From positions 1,612,001 through 1,676,000 of the forward strand of contig NZ_QKNW01000001.1 of assembly GCF_009663395.1 (NCBI RefSeq): a stretch of DNA of 64,000 nt. The letters are read 5' to 3'. Made by a program: the position numbers and the translations under genes. Numbering within the stretch: position 1 is the first letter of the stretch; every line of letters begins with the position of its first letter. The notes under the pieces were generated by a model. That model did no database searches, was not told the origin of the DNA, and worked only from the letters and a program-made list of their open reading frames with translations. Source of the DNA: Halosegnis longus (GTDB lineage Archaea > Halobacteriota > Halobacteria > Halobacteriales > Haloarculaceae). Below are positions 8,167 through 16,813 of the stretch, piece by piece.

Positions 8167-8679
8167 GTGGATACCGCACGCGTTGCCCCCGTCGCCGTCG
8201 TCGCCGTCGTCGCCCTGACGGCCCTCGTCTCCGGGCCGGCGACGCCGCTGGATTTGACCCCCGACACGAACCCGTGTGAGGGTGACGTGCGCACACAAGT
8301 CGGGAACGCGACCGTCGAGGTCCGGTCGCTGCCCGACCGCGCGACGCTCACGCAGGCCGGCTACGGCGCCCGCGTCTGGTCGCTGTCCGTCCCGCCGGCC
8401 GTCGTCAACGTCTCCGACGTGGACGGTCGGCCCACGCTCTCCTACCGCATCTTCCTCCCCGAACTCGGCCGCCAGGTCGGCAGCCGCACCGTCGTGAATC
8501 GGTGTACCACCGGCCGGCTCTCGCTCGCCGTCGGGGACTCCACCTTCGACCCCGACGAGGTAACGCCCGGTGAGTACAACGCCACCGTCTCCGTCGTCTA
8601 TCGCGGCACCGACGGCGGTCAGCAGGTCGAACGCACGCTCGCCGAGCGAACCATCACCGTCGTCGCCGAGGAGCCGTGA
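8167..8679 (+). CDS. Secreted or membrane-anchored beta-rich protein
   Basis: A 170-residue protein starting at GTG. Its N-terminus is a hydrophobic signal segment (VAVVAVVALTALVSGPA). The remainder is beta-rich with two cysteines (NPCEGD near residue 37 and NRCTTG near 112) that could form a disulfide outside the cell. Its stop overlaps the next GTG start by four bases, so it is co-transcribed with the large membrane protein and probably works with it. No known family is recognised. Confidence 0.75.
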   Translation: MDTARVAPVAVVAVVALTALVSGPATPLDLTPDTNPCEGDVRTQVGNATVEVRSLPDRATLTQAGYGARVWSLSVPPAVVNVSDVDGRPTLSYRIFLPELGRQVGSRTVVNRCTTGRLSLAVGDSTFDPDEVTPGEYNATVSVVYRGTDGGQQVERTLAERTITVVAEEP

Positions 8680-10577
8680 GCCGTACGCGCTGGCGGGTCG
8701 TCTTCGGCGACCGTCGCGGGCTGTTCGTCTGCCTGCTCGCCGCCCTCGCCGCGACCGTCGGCTGGCGCACCACGGTCACTATCACGGACAACTACACCGT
8801 CCTCAACGGACTCGTCGCGCTCTCGGAGGGCCACGTCGTCGTCCGCGAGGCGGTGTTCGGCTCCTCGCTCCAGACGCCGGGGATGGTCACCGGGCAGGGT
8901 GGTCCGGTCGCCCGCAACTACGCCCACATCGTGCTCTCGCTGCCGGCGCTGTGGCTGTTACAGGCAATCGCCGCCGTCGCGGACCTCACCGTCGCCCTCG
9001 TCGGGGGATGGTCGCTCCTCCTGCTCGCGACGGTCGTCGTCGCCGGCGACCTCCTCGACCGCGGCCGCCTCGCCCGCCTCGTCGGCTCCGGACTCGCCGT
9101 CGTCGCCTTCGTCGCCGGCGTCGCCCTCGCCACCCCACTCGACCAACCGCATCTCGCGCTGCTCGCGATGCAAACTACGACCGTCGCCGTCGCTGGGCTT
9201 GCCGCGACCCTCCTCTATCGACTGGTCGCACTGTTGCACGACGAGCGCACGGGACTGGCTGCTGGTGTCGCCCTCGCTGTCGCCTCGCCGGGCGTCCTGT
9301 GGGCGACGATACCGAAACGCCACGTCCTGACCGCGGCGTTCGCGCTCGCGGCTTGCTACTGGCTCGTTCGGAGTCGCGCGACCGGCCGGTCTGCTCGTCG
9401 GTTTCACGCCCTCGCGTACGTCCCCGTCGGCCTGACCGCGTGGCTCAACGCCGCCGAAGGACTCGTCCTGCTCGCTGCTCTCGTCGCCGTCGACCTCGCC
9501 ACGCTCCCGCGACTCGACGCTCGCCGGCTCGCCGTCGTCGCCGGCGCGTTCGGCTGTTCGCTCCTCCCGCTCATCGTGACGAATCTGCTCGTCGCCGGCG
9601 ACCCGCTCACCACGCCGCGGATGCTCCCGCCGTACGGGTCGGGTGGCGATATCCGGTTCGGCGGCGGTGGCGGCGGTGGCGGCGGTGGTGGCGGTAGTGT
9701 TGGTGGCAGCGGTGGTGGCGGTAGTGCGGGTGGTGGCGGTGGTGGCGGTAGTGCTGGTGGAGGCAGTGGCGGTAGTGCGGGTGGTGGCGGTGGCGGCGGC
9801 GGTTTCTCTCTCGCTCCGCTCCTCAGTCCGTTCGCCGAATCGCTCTCGCGGCTCAGCGTCTTCACCGGCTTCCTCACCGACGGTGTGCGCGCGAGCATCA
9901 CGACACCCTCGAAGCTGTATCACGCCTTCGTCCGGAGTGGCTACGTCGCCACGCAGAACACCGGCTCGACCGGACTCGCCATCAATCTCGCCTTCCTCGA
10001 AGCACTCCCTATCGCCGGGGTACTCGCCGCACTTCCGGTGCTCGCGGCTCGCCGCGCCCGGACACTTGATATCGCCGACTTCCGAGCGTCGCTCGCAACA
10101 CCGGCCCGGACGGCCGACGCCTTCGCGCTCGGCTACGCGGTCCTCCTCACGCTCGTCTACATCCCGCGGCTCCCGGTTCACGCGACGTTGACAGTCCGGT
10201 ATATCTACCCGCTGTTCCCGCTCGCGCTGTACGCCGTCGCCCGACTGCCCGCGGCGCGTGCGGTCGTCCGCGAACAGGCGACCTTGCTCGCGTTCACCTA
10301 CGCCGGCGGCGTCGCTATCGGTGGCCAACTCACCGTCCTCGTCGTCGCCCTCGCCGACTGCGGCGCGAGCGAGACGCTGCAGGCGTACGCGCTGCTCGCC
10401 CTTGGACTCGCGGCGCTGCTCGCCGGCTGGTCGGTCGCCGCCGCGCTCGGTCGCCGCACCACCCGCACCGGGGCCGTCCTGTTCGGACTGGCCGGCGCGT
10501 GCGCGAGTAACGTCATCGGCGTCTTCCTATTCCAGTTCTTCGGCGAGGCGTTCCTCCTCCCGTTCGTGCCGCTGTGA
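8676..10577 (+). CDS. Polytopic membrane protein with poly-glycine insert
   Basis: A 633-residue protein with about 12 hydrophobic segments. An N-terminal helix is followed by a large polar loop (ITDNYTVLNGLVALSEGH), the pattern of lipid-linked-sugar glycosyltransferases (GT39/GT-C type) and related haloarchaeal proteins. I see no full catalytic DD or DE motif, so glycosyltransferase activity is only a possibility. Residues 329-376 are almost pure Gly/Ser/Ala, placed after the GDPLTTPRMLPPYGSGG loop and before the second membrane half. GTG start is set by the 4-base overlap with the upstream secreted-protein gene. Confidence 0.8.
   Translation: MSRTRWRVVFGDRRGLFVCLLAALAATVGWRTTVTITDNYTVLNGLVALSEGHVVVREAVFGSSLQTPGMVTGQGGPVARNYAHIVLSLPALWLLQAIAAVADLTVALVGGWSLLLLATVVVAGDLLDRGRLARLVGSGLAVVAFVAGVALATPLDQPHLALLAMQTTTVAVAGLAATLLYRLVALLHDERTGLAAGVALAVASPGVLWATIPKRHVLTAAFALAACYWLVRSRATGRSARRFHALAYVPVGLTAWLNAAEGLVLLAALVAVDLATLPRLDARRLAVVAGAFGCSLLPLIVTNLLVAGDPLTTPRMLPPYGSGGDIRFGGGGGGGGGGGGSVGGSGGGGSAGGGGGGGSAGGGSGGSAGGGGGGGGFSLAPLLSPFAESLSRLSVFTGFLTDGVRASITTPSKLYHAFVRSGYVATQNTGSTGLAINLAFLEALPIAGVLAALPVLAARRARTLDIADFRASLATPARTADAFALGYAVLLTLVYIPRLPVHATLTVRYIYPLFPLALYAVARLPAARAVVREQATLLAFTYAGGVAIGGQLTVLVVALADCGASETLQAYALLALGLAALLAGWSVAAALGRRTTRTGAVLFGLAGACASNVIGVFLFQFFGEAFLLPFVPL
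9660..9803 (+). repeat. GGN-codon microsatellite encoding a Gly-rich linker
   Basis: This 144-base run of GGT/GGC codons, interrupted by AGT, GCG and GCT, encodes 48 residues of Gly with a few Ser, Ala and one Val. Blocks such as GGTGGTGGCGGTAGTGC recur imperfectly, which suggests growth by slippage. Length changes in multiples of three keep the reading frame. Confidence 0.9.
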
Positions 10578-10643
10578 GCTGTTTTCCACCGTTTACGCCC
10601 TCACCGACAGCACACTTTTGCCGGCTCGGCTGAAACTACGGGT

Positions 10644-10937
10644 ATGTCGAAGGGTGCCAGCCGACGAATCACGGATGACCAGATGAGCGAACCGCACGTT
10701 CGCGGTCACCGCGTCAGCGTCCGCCAGATTCACGCCCTCGTTGAGGAGGCCGACACCGACCCCGAGACGGTTGCCGACCGATACGACCTCGATGTCGCCG
10801 ACGTGTACCACGCGCTCGCGTACTATCACGACCACCCCCGCGAGATGCGCGACGTGGAGCGCACCCGCGAGACGGCGATAGACGCCATCCGCGAGTCAAT
10901 TGACCGCCCCGACGACGTCAGCCCAGATACGGCCTGA
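10644..10937 (+). CDS. DUF433-family protein, probable antitoxin
   Basis: A 97-residue protein with the DUF433 core: VRGHRVSVRQIHALVEEADT, then ETVADRYDLDVADVYHALAYY, a winged/helix-turn-helix-like DNA-binding fold. A basic-acidic tail follows. DUF433 genes are commonly paired with DUF5615 PIN-like genes, and such a gene starts one base after this stop. The likely role is antitoxin and autorepressor. ATG 10644 was preferred; a second Met lies 13 codons in. Confidence 0.85.
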   Translation: MSKGASRRITDDQMSEPHVRGHRVSVRQIHALVEEADTDPETVADRYDLDVADVYHALAYYHDHPREMRDVERTRETAIDAIRESIDRPDDVSPDTA

Positions 10938-10938
10938 G

Positions 10939-11283
10939 ATGGCCAACTGGCGATTTCTGCTCGACGAGAACATCGACCCGAAGACTGCGACGTATCTCGC
11001 GAAAGAGGGTGTTGATGTCGAACACGTCCGCGACGCGCTCTGGCAGGGGGCACGCGACGAACGAGACGTGCTGCCGTACGCACGAGCCGAACAGCGAATC
11101 GTCGTGACGAGCGACGTCACCGATTTCGGTGGGCTGGAGAATGCCGACCACGCCGGACTCGTCCTGCTCTACGATGATACGATGCCAGCGTACCAAGTGG
11201 CGTCTGGGCTGCTCTCGATGGTCGATGCCTACGGTACCCGCGAGCGGTTCGCCGGGCGCGAGGAGCTTGAGCCGTGGGTGTAA
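10939..11283 (+). CDS. DUF5615 PIN-like protein, probable toxin
   Basis: A 114-residue PIN-like protein. The first acidic cluster is RFLLDENIDPKTATYL, followed by EHVRDALWQGARDERDVLPYA and the second acidic strand RIVVTSDVTDFGG. These Asp/Glu residues match the Mg2+-binding RNase site of PIN folds. It begins one base after the DUF433 stop, forming a compact bicistron. RNase activity is expected from family only. Confidence 0.85.
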   Translation: MANWRFLLDENIDPKTATYLAKEGVDVEHVRDALWQGARDERDVLPYARAEQRIVVTSDVTDFGGLENADHAGLVLLYDDTMPAYQVASGLLSMVDAYGTRERFAGREELEPWV

Positions 11284-11331
11284 GCCGTCATCGTTCGACG
11301 CCGCTTTGCTCGCTCGGTGCGAGCGACGGCT

Positions 11332-11919
11332 ATGCGCCAGTTCGTCGTCGTCGGCCACGACGCACCCACGACACCTGATTTCCCGCTCGATGACCTCCCG
11401 TCGGCCGCCGGCAGACTCGACGTGCTCTGTCGGTGTGTCAACAGCGCCCTCTTTCTTTCACACGGAATTCGTGATTCCCGCGTCCATCTCGTCCTCGCCG
11501 ACGAGTACACCGTCACCTTCGACGGGGCGACCGCCCGCCACCTCCATCCGGACGAGCGCACCACGGCCGCCCGCATCCGCACCGCGCTCGACTCACGCGA
11601 GGACGCCATCGGTCACATGCCCGCAGAGCCGTCGCCGGGCGTCGAACTCCGGCGGCTGGGGTTCGAAGAGACCCTCGACCGCGTCGGCGGCACACTCGTC
11701 TCCCTCCACGAGGACGGCGACCCACTTCCCGAGTCGGAACCGCCCGCGGACCCGACGTTCGTACTCTCTGACCACAACGACTTCACCGCCGCCGAGCGCG
11801 ACCTGCTCGCGGCGCGTGCCGACAGCAGGGTCCGGGTCGGTCCCGAACGGCTCCACGCCGACCACACCATCACCGTCGCGCACAACTGGCTCGACACCGA
11901 CGGGTACACGGAGTATTGA
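11332..11919 (+). CDS. trmY: tRNA (pseudouridine(54)-N(1))-methyltransferase TrmY
   Basis: A 195-residue SPOUT methyltransferase. It starts with [20 protein letters not shown] and contains [20 protein letters not shown] and the C-terminal [13 protein letters not shown] knot segment, all typical of archaeal TrmY. The enzyme methylates N1 of pseudouridine 54 in the tRNA T-loop using SAM. An in-frame ATG five codons upstream exists, but the MRQFVVVGH start matches the family. It stands just upstream of the glycan locus with no obvious tie to it. Confidence 0.93.
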   Translation: MRQFVVVGHDAPTTPDFPLDDLPSAAGRLDVLCRCVNSALFLSHGIRDSRVHLVLADEYTVTFDGATARHLHPDERTTAARIRTALDSREDAIGHMPAEPSPGVELRRLGFEETLDRVGGTLVSLHEDGDPLPESEPPADPTFVLSDHNDFTAAERDLLAARADSRVRVGPERLHADHTITVAHNWLDTDGYTEY

Positions 11920-11968
11920 ATCGCCGCCCGACCGAACCGCCTTTTTCGGTCGCTGTGCGACTTCCGAC

Positions 11969-12910
11969 GTGAGCGACCCCGCCGTCAGCGTCGTGATTCC
12001 CGTCTACGACCGCGCCGACAGGGTCGGCGACGCAATCGAGAGCGTCCGCGACCAGACGCTCGACGACTGGGAACTCGTCCTCGTGAACGACGGCTCGACC
12101 GACGGCTCGGGCGAGGTCATCGACGAGTACGCCGCCACAGACCCGCGGATTCACGCCCACCATCACGACGAGAACCGCGGAATCAGCGCGGCCCGCAACA
12201 CCGGCATCGACGCCGCGACGGGCGAGTTCGTCTGCCCGCTCGACAGCGACGACCGCTTCCGGCCGGAGAAGCTCGCCCGCCAGCTCTCGTACATGCGCTC
12301 GCTTCCCGAGGACTACTGTGGCTGTTACACCGCGGGCGTCAGCTACGACGCCGCCGGGAGACGTATCGAAACGATTCGGACAGGTGCATCGGGTGATCTC
12401 TGGCCCGAGGTGCTCGTCCGCCACGACTTCCGGCCACACTCCTCGCACATGGTTCGGCGGTCGTGTCTCGATGCCGTCGGCGGCTACGACACCGACCTCG
12501 CGCGCGGCGTCGACTGGGACATCGCCATCCGACTCGCGCGCCGCTTCCGGGTCGGCTTTCTCGACGAAATTCTCGTCGAGCGCCGCTTCGCCGACGACAA
12601 CGTCTCCGGCGACCCGACCGCCGGCAATCCGACGTATCAGGTCACTATCCGCGAATACCTCCGGGAGAAGTACGCCGACGCACTCGCCGCCAATCCCCGA
12701 ACCGGTCGGCAGTTCGACGCCCGCCTCGCCCGTCACCGCGGGCTGGCGGCGCTCGAAGCGGGCGACCGCTGGCGTGCGCTCCGGGAGTTCACCCGTGCGA
12801 CCCGACTCGAACCGACGCTCGGACACGCGCTGCTCGTCCCGCTGTCGGTCGGCGGCTGGTCGACGTATCGTCGCGCGTCACGGCTGGTCGACCGGAACAC
12901 ACCAGTTTAG
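11969..12910 (+). CDS. Family 2 glycosyltransferase
   Basis: A 313-residue GT-A glycosyltransferase. The nucleotide-sugar fold begins at VSVVIPVYDRADRVGDAI, with NDGSTDGSGE, the ENRGISAARNTGI motif and the metal-binding DSDDRF (D-x-D-like). The acceptor half holds VDWDIAIRLARRF and VERRF. It lacks membrane helices, so it acts at the cytoplasmic face. It is a close paralogue of the gene at 15875. GTG at 11969 is used because the fold starts six residues later; longer in-frame starts run back through trmY. Confidence 0.92.
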   Translation: MSDPAVSVVIPVYDRADRVGDAIESVRDQTLDDWELVLVNDGSTDGSGEVIDEYAATDPRIHAHHHDENRGISAARNTGIDAATGEFVCPLDSDDRFRPEKLARQLSYMRSLPEDYCGCYTAGVSYDAAGRRIETIRTGASGDLWPEVLVRHDFRPHSSHMVRRSCLDAVGGYDTDLARGVDWDIAIRLARRFRVGFLDEILVERRFADDNVSGDPTAGNPTYQVTIREYLREKYADALAANPRTGRQFDARLARHRGLAALEAGDRWRALREFTRATRLEPTLGHALLVPLSVGGWSTYRRASRLVDRNTPV

Positions 12911-12933
12911 AGGCCGGCTTCCGATGGAGGGGT

Positions 12934-13716
12934 ATGCCGACGCTCGCACTCCTCGCCAGCCACCCGCTGGGCGTTCGCTGTCTCGACCGCCTCCACGACC
13001 ACCCCGACATCGAGGTGACGACCGTCGTCACCTACGCCCCCGACGCCGAAACGTGGTGGGAGGGGTCGGTGCGCGGCCGCGCACACGAACTCGGGTACGA
13101 CGTGCTCGCGCGCGAAGATGTCGACCGACTCACCGACACGCCCGTCGACTACCTGCTTTCCGTCTACTTCCCAGATATCCTCGGGGAGACGCTACTGGAC
13201 CACCCGAACGAACTCCCGCTGAATCTCCATCAGGCCGAACTCCCCCGCTACCGTGGCAGTAACGTCTTCTCCCACTCCATCCTCAACGCCCGCGACGACG
13301 ACTACTGGCAACACGGTACCACGCTGCACGTCATGGAGCCGTCGGTCGATTCGGGCGCCGTCATCGATCGTCGTTTCGCCGAGATTCGCGAGTCGGACAC
13401 GGCGCGGTCGCTGTACGAACGCGTCAAGGAGCAGTCGGTCGAGTTATTCGAGGCGTGGCTGCCGGCCATCGCCGACCGCACCGTCGGCGACCACCAGACG
13501 CCACAGTCCGAGTTCGACGGCCCGCGCTACTTCTACGCGAAGGACAGCCTCGACGACCTGAAATCCATCCCGCCCGAGCGACTCGCCGATCCCGACACGG
13601 AACTCTACGACCGCATCCGTGCGCTGGATTTCCCGCCCCACGAGCCGGCGTGGACCACCGTCGCCGGCGAGCGTATCTACCTCACTCGCGACGGCTACCG
13701 ACGCTACCAACGGTAA
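12934..13716 (+). CDS. Formyltransferase-fold protein, probable sugar N-formyltransferase
   Basis: A 260-residue protein with the methionyl-tRNA/GAR formyltransferase fold. The expected triad is visible: Asn and His in LPLNLHQAELPRYRG, and Asp in SVDSGAVIDR. It uses N10-formyl-tetrahydrofolate in this family. It is shorter than methionyl-tRNA formyltransferase, and archaea do not formylate initiator tRNA. Its place among aminotransferase and Gfo/Idh genes argues for N-formylation of an amino sugar nucleotide. It converges on the Gfo/Idh gene with a 35-base tail overlap. Confidence 0.85.
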   Translation: MPTLALLASHPLGVRCLDRLHDHPDIEVTTVVTYAPDAETWWEGSVRGRAHELGYDVLAREDVDRLTDTPVDYLLSVYFPDILGETLLDHPNELPLNLHQAELPRYRGSNVFSHSILNARDDDYWQHGTTLHVMEPSVDSGAVIDRRFAEIRESDTARSLYERVKEQSVELFEAWLPAIADRTVGDHQTPQSEFDGPRYFYAKDSLDDLKSIPPERLADPDTELYDRIRALDFPPHEPAWTTVAGERIYLTRDGYRRYQR

Positions 13717-14683
13717 CCGTCTCGCCCCGCTCGTCGGCCTGCTCGGCGTACGAAAGCAGTTCGACCGCGCGCGCACCGACTCGCCCCGAGGCGTCGAACG
13801 ACCCGTCCCCGCGTGCGGCCGCGATGAACGACTCCACCTCCATCCGGAGCGGCTCGTAGCCGTCCACCTCGTAGGTGGTCTTCCCCTCGTCGCGTGCCCG
13901 GAGCTGGCCACCCTCCTCGACAACCGTCGCGTCGAACAGCGCCAGCTCCGTATCGGCCAGATAATCGATGGACGCCGCACGCTCCGTCCCGACGGCCACG
14001 AGTTCCCGGCGCTTCCCGAACGTCGGCACCTGCCACGAACTGTTGATGACGCCCGTCGCGTCCGCGTACTCGAGCACGACCGTCGCGGTCTCGTCGGTGT
14101 CCGGGCGGAGATGCCGGTCGAGTCGACAGTACACCGTCTCGGGGCGCTCGCCCACGAGCCACCCGTAGATATCAACGTCGTGGACGGCAAGCGAGTGGAG
14201 GGTGCCGGCCGTCGCTCGCGGCGCGCGGAAGGCGTACCGGTCCGTCGAGAGATACTTCAGCCGGCCGAGTTCCCCGCGGTCGACGCGGCGCTTGAGTTCG
14301 CGCAACGCCGGATGATATCGGAAGATGTGCCCGACGCCGAGCGTCGCGTCGGCAGCCTCGGCAGCGTCGACGATAGCCCACGCGTCGGCCGCCGTCAGCG
14401 CGAGCGGCTTCTCGACCAGACAGTCCGTCCCCGACGCGAGCAGGTCCGTCGCGATTTCGCGGTGGGTCGGTGAGGGTGTCGCCACGACCGCAGTGTCGAC
14501 ATCAAGGTCGGCGTGGTCGGTAACGTACTCGACCCCGTAGTCGTTGGCTGCCGAGGCCGCCCGGTCGCGGTCGGCGTCACAGACGACGAGTTCGTCGATG
14601 ACGCCCGCTTCCGCCAGCTCCGCGCCGACGCGGACGTGGTTGCTCCCCCAGTAGCCGGTGCCGACGACGGCGTGGGTACTCAT
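13682..14683 (-). CDS. Gfo/Idh/MocA oxidoreductase, WbpB/WlbA-like
   Basis: A 333-residue NAD(P)-dependent oxidoreductase. The Rossmann motif is AVVGTGYWGSNHVRV. The catalytic-site EKPLAL follows a DCLV strand, then GHIFRYHPAL, and HSLAVHDVDIYGWL supplies the active-site His/Asp. This resembles WbpB/WlbA, which oxidises C3 of UDP-HexNAc uronic acid before transamination. Its stop overlaps the formyltransferase end. Its start overlaps the stop of the DegT gene by four bases, so the oxidase and aminotransferase are co-transcribed, as in wbpB-wbpE operons. Confidence 0.87.
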   Translation of the reverse strand: MSTHAVVGTGYWGSNHVRVGAELAEAGVIDELVVCDADRDRAASAANDYGVEYVTDHADLDVDTAVVATPSPTHREIATDLLASGTDCLVEKPLALTAADAWAIVDAAEAADATLGVGHIFRYHPALRELKRRVDRGELGRLKYLSTDRYAFRAPRATAGTLHSLAVHDVDIYGWLVGERPETVYCRLDRHLRPDTDETATVVLEYADATGVINSSWQVPTFGKRRELVAVGTERAASIDYLADTELALFDATVVEEGGQLRARDEGKTTYEVDGYEPLRMEVESFIAAARGDGSFDASGRVGARAVELLSYAEQADERGETVTVGSVGSRRE

Positions 14684-15792
14684 CGCTCCCCCTCGGCGAA
14701 CGCCTCGACGGCGTCACACACCGTCGCGATGTCGTCGTCACTCAGTCGTGGATGCATCGGGAGCGACACGGTTCGAGCGCAGTACTCCGCCGCGACCGGG
14801 GTCTCGCTCGCGTCGACGCGCTCGCGCACCGCCGGCTGTGCCTGCACGGTGCGGTCGTAGTGGACGCCCGTCGAGACGCCCCGCTCGTCGAGGAACGCTC
14901 TGAACGCCTCGCGCTCGCCCGCTGGCACCTGCACCGGATAGTGGTGATAGACGTGCGTCGCCCCCTCGACGGTCGCCGGCGTCACGACCGCCGAACAGGC
15001 GTCGAGCCGGTCGTCGTACGCCGCGGCGGCCTCGCGGCGGCCATCAATCCACGAGGGAAGCCGGGCCAGCTGCTCGTCGCCGACCGCCGCGTTCGTCTCG
15101 TCGAGCCGGTAGTTCAGCCCGAGCGCGACGTGCTCGCCCGATTCGTCGCGCCCGTGATTCCGGAGCGCGCGGATGTGGTCTGCGAGCGTCTCGTCGTCGG
15201 TCGTCACCATCCCGCCGTCGCCGCCGACGGTCATGTTCTTGGTCGGGTAAAAAGAGAAACAGCCGATGTCGCCGAGGCTCCCGACCGGTCGGTCGTCGAC
15301 CGTCGCGAGGTGCGCCTGTGCGGCGTCCTCGATGACGCGCAAGTCGTGATTGTCGGCGATAGCGAGGAGTTCGTCCATCGCCGCCGGCTGGCCGTGCATG
15401 TGGGTCACGGCGACCGCAGCGGGGGACTCGCTGGCTGCGACCGCGTCCTGCAGCGCGTCCGTGTCCATCGTGTACCGCTCGGGGTCGATGTCGACGAACC
15501 TCGGTGTCGCGCCGAGTTCGAGCACCGGCGACACGGTCGCGAAGTAGGTGTGTGCGGGGACGAACACCTCGTCGCCCGGGCCGATGTCGAGCGCCTTCAT
15601 CCCGAGCAAGAGGGCGGCAGTCCCGTTCGAGACGGCGACCGCGTGGTCGGTCTCACACGCCGCAGCGAAGTTCGCTTCGAACGTCTCACACTCCGGTCCC
15701 TTGACGTGGCGACCGGACCGCAACACCGCCTCGACTCGTTCCACCATCGCGTCGTCCATCGCGATATCCGTGAACGGCACCGACTCTGACAT
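14680..15792 (-). CDS. DegT/DnrJ/EryC1 aminotransferase, WbpE-like
   Basis: A 370-residue PLP-dependent sugar aminotransferase. Family marks are SNGTAALLLGMKALDIGPGD, the VFVPAHTYFAT strand, IEDAAQAH for the PLP ring, and Lys185 in SFYPTKNM as the Schiff-base residue; NYRLDETNAAVG contacts the partner subunit. It would place an amino group on a keto sugar nucleotide, probably the C3 product of the adjacent Gfo/Idh enzyme. The start is uncertain: ATG 15792 is listed, and a GTG four codons upstream (15804) is also possible. Confidence 0.9.
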   Translation of the reverse strand: MSESVPFTDIAMDDAMVERVEAVLRSGRHVKGPECETFEANFAAACETDHAVAVSNGTAALLLGMKALDIGPGDEVFVPAHTYFATVSPVLELGATPRFVDIDPERYTMDTDALQDAVAASESPAAVAVTHMHGQPAAMDELLAIADNHDLRVIEDAAQAHLATVDDRPVGSLGDIGCFSFYPTKNMTVGGDGGMVTTDDETLADHIRALRNHGRDESGEHVALGLNYRLDETNAAVGDEQLARLPSWIDGRREAAAAYDDRLDACSAVVTPATVEGATHVYHHYPVQVPAGEREAFRAFLDERGVSTGVHYDRTVQAQPAVRERVDASETPVAAEYCARTVSLPMHPRLSDDDIATVCDAVEAFAEGER

Positions 15793-15874
15793 ATTTTCGC
15801 TCACACAGCCACGACCGTAGCTCTACCGACCCCGCTCCGGAAGGCTTTCGCCCCGGGCCACCCCACTGCGTGGC

Positions 15875-16813
15875 ATGCCGCTCGTCTCCGCCCTGATACC
15901 GACGTACAACCGCGCGGACCGCGTCGGCGGCGCGATAGACAGCGCCCTCGCACAGACCCACGACGAGCTGGAGGTCGTCGTCGTGAACGACGGCTCCACC
16001 GACGACACCCGCGCGGTGCTCGCGGAGTACGCCGACGACGACCGCGTCCGCGTCCGCCACAACGAGGAAAACCGCGGCATCGCGGCCACTTTCGACCGCG
16101 CCGCCGAGGTTGCAAACGGCGAGTATCTGGGTATCTTGGGCGACGACGACCGCTGGCGTCCCGAGAAGACGACCCGCCAGCTCGACCGCTTCGCCCAACT
16201 CGGCGACGACTACGGCATCGTCTACGCCGGCGGCGTCAGGGTCGACGACGACGGGCAAACGCTCACCGAAGTGCACCCGACGGTCCACGGGGACTGCTAC
16301 CCCGAGATTCTCACCGAATTCCCCCTCGCACCCCACTCCAGTCACCTCCTCCGGGCGTCCTGTCTCGATGCCGTCGGCGGCTTCGACACCGACTTCCCCG
16401 AGGCCGTCGACTGGGAGGTGAACATCCGGCTCGCCCGGGAGTTCCGCGTCGCATACGTGGACGAGGTTCTTGTCGAGCGCCAGTTCCACGGCGGCAACGT
16501 CTCCGGCGGTGCTCTCACTGGCGACCCCGCCTATCAGGTCGCCGCCCGCGACCGCATCTGGCGGAAGTTCCGCGAGGAACTGCGCGCACACCCCGAGACG
16601 GAGCGCCGGTTCGCCGCGACCCACGAGAAACACCGCGGGCGGGTCGCCGTCGGAGACCGCGACCGGCGGCGCGCGACGGCTCACTTCCTCGCCGCCTCGT
16701 GGCTCGACCCCTCCGTCGAACATCTCGGCTCGCTCGCGGCCGCGACGATTCACCCCCGGCTATACGACGCCCTCGCCGGCCGCGAAACCTCGCCCGCGGA
16801 GGTGCTCGGATGA
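15875..16813 (+). CDS. Family 2 glycosyltransferase
   Basis: A 312-residue GT-A enzyme with the start VSALIPTYNRADRVGGAID, NDGSTDDTR, ENRGIAATFDRA and the metal motif GDDDRW. It shares long blocks with the 11969 enzyme: PHSSH, SCLDAVGG-x-DTD, VDW-x-x-x-IRLA and NVSG. An ancestral duplication is therefore likely. It replaces the usual NTGI with FDRA in the sugar-binding stretch, which may mean a different donor. Its stop overlaps the dehydrogenase start by four bases. Confidence 0.92.
   Translation: MPLVSALIPTYNRADRVGGAIDSALAQTHDELEVVVVNDGSTDDTRAVLAEYADDDRVRVRHNEENRGIAATFDRAAEVANGEYLGILGDDDRWRPEKTTRQLDRFAQLGDDYGIVYAGGVRVDDDGQTLTEVHPTVHGDCYPEILTEFPLAPHSSHLLRASCLDAVGGFDTDFPEAVDWEVNIRLAREFRVAYVDEVLVERQFHGGNVSGGALTGDPAYQVAARDRIWRKFREELRAHPETERRFAATHEKHRGRVAVGDRDRRRATAHFLAASWLDPSVEHLGSLAAATIHPRLYDALAGRETSPAEVLG

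Noticed and set aside
9404-9901. A minus-strand frame rich in poly-proline opposite the glycine repeat
   Set aside because: It is the complement of GGN codons; the proline runs have no independent support and the plus-strand gene is clearly coding.
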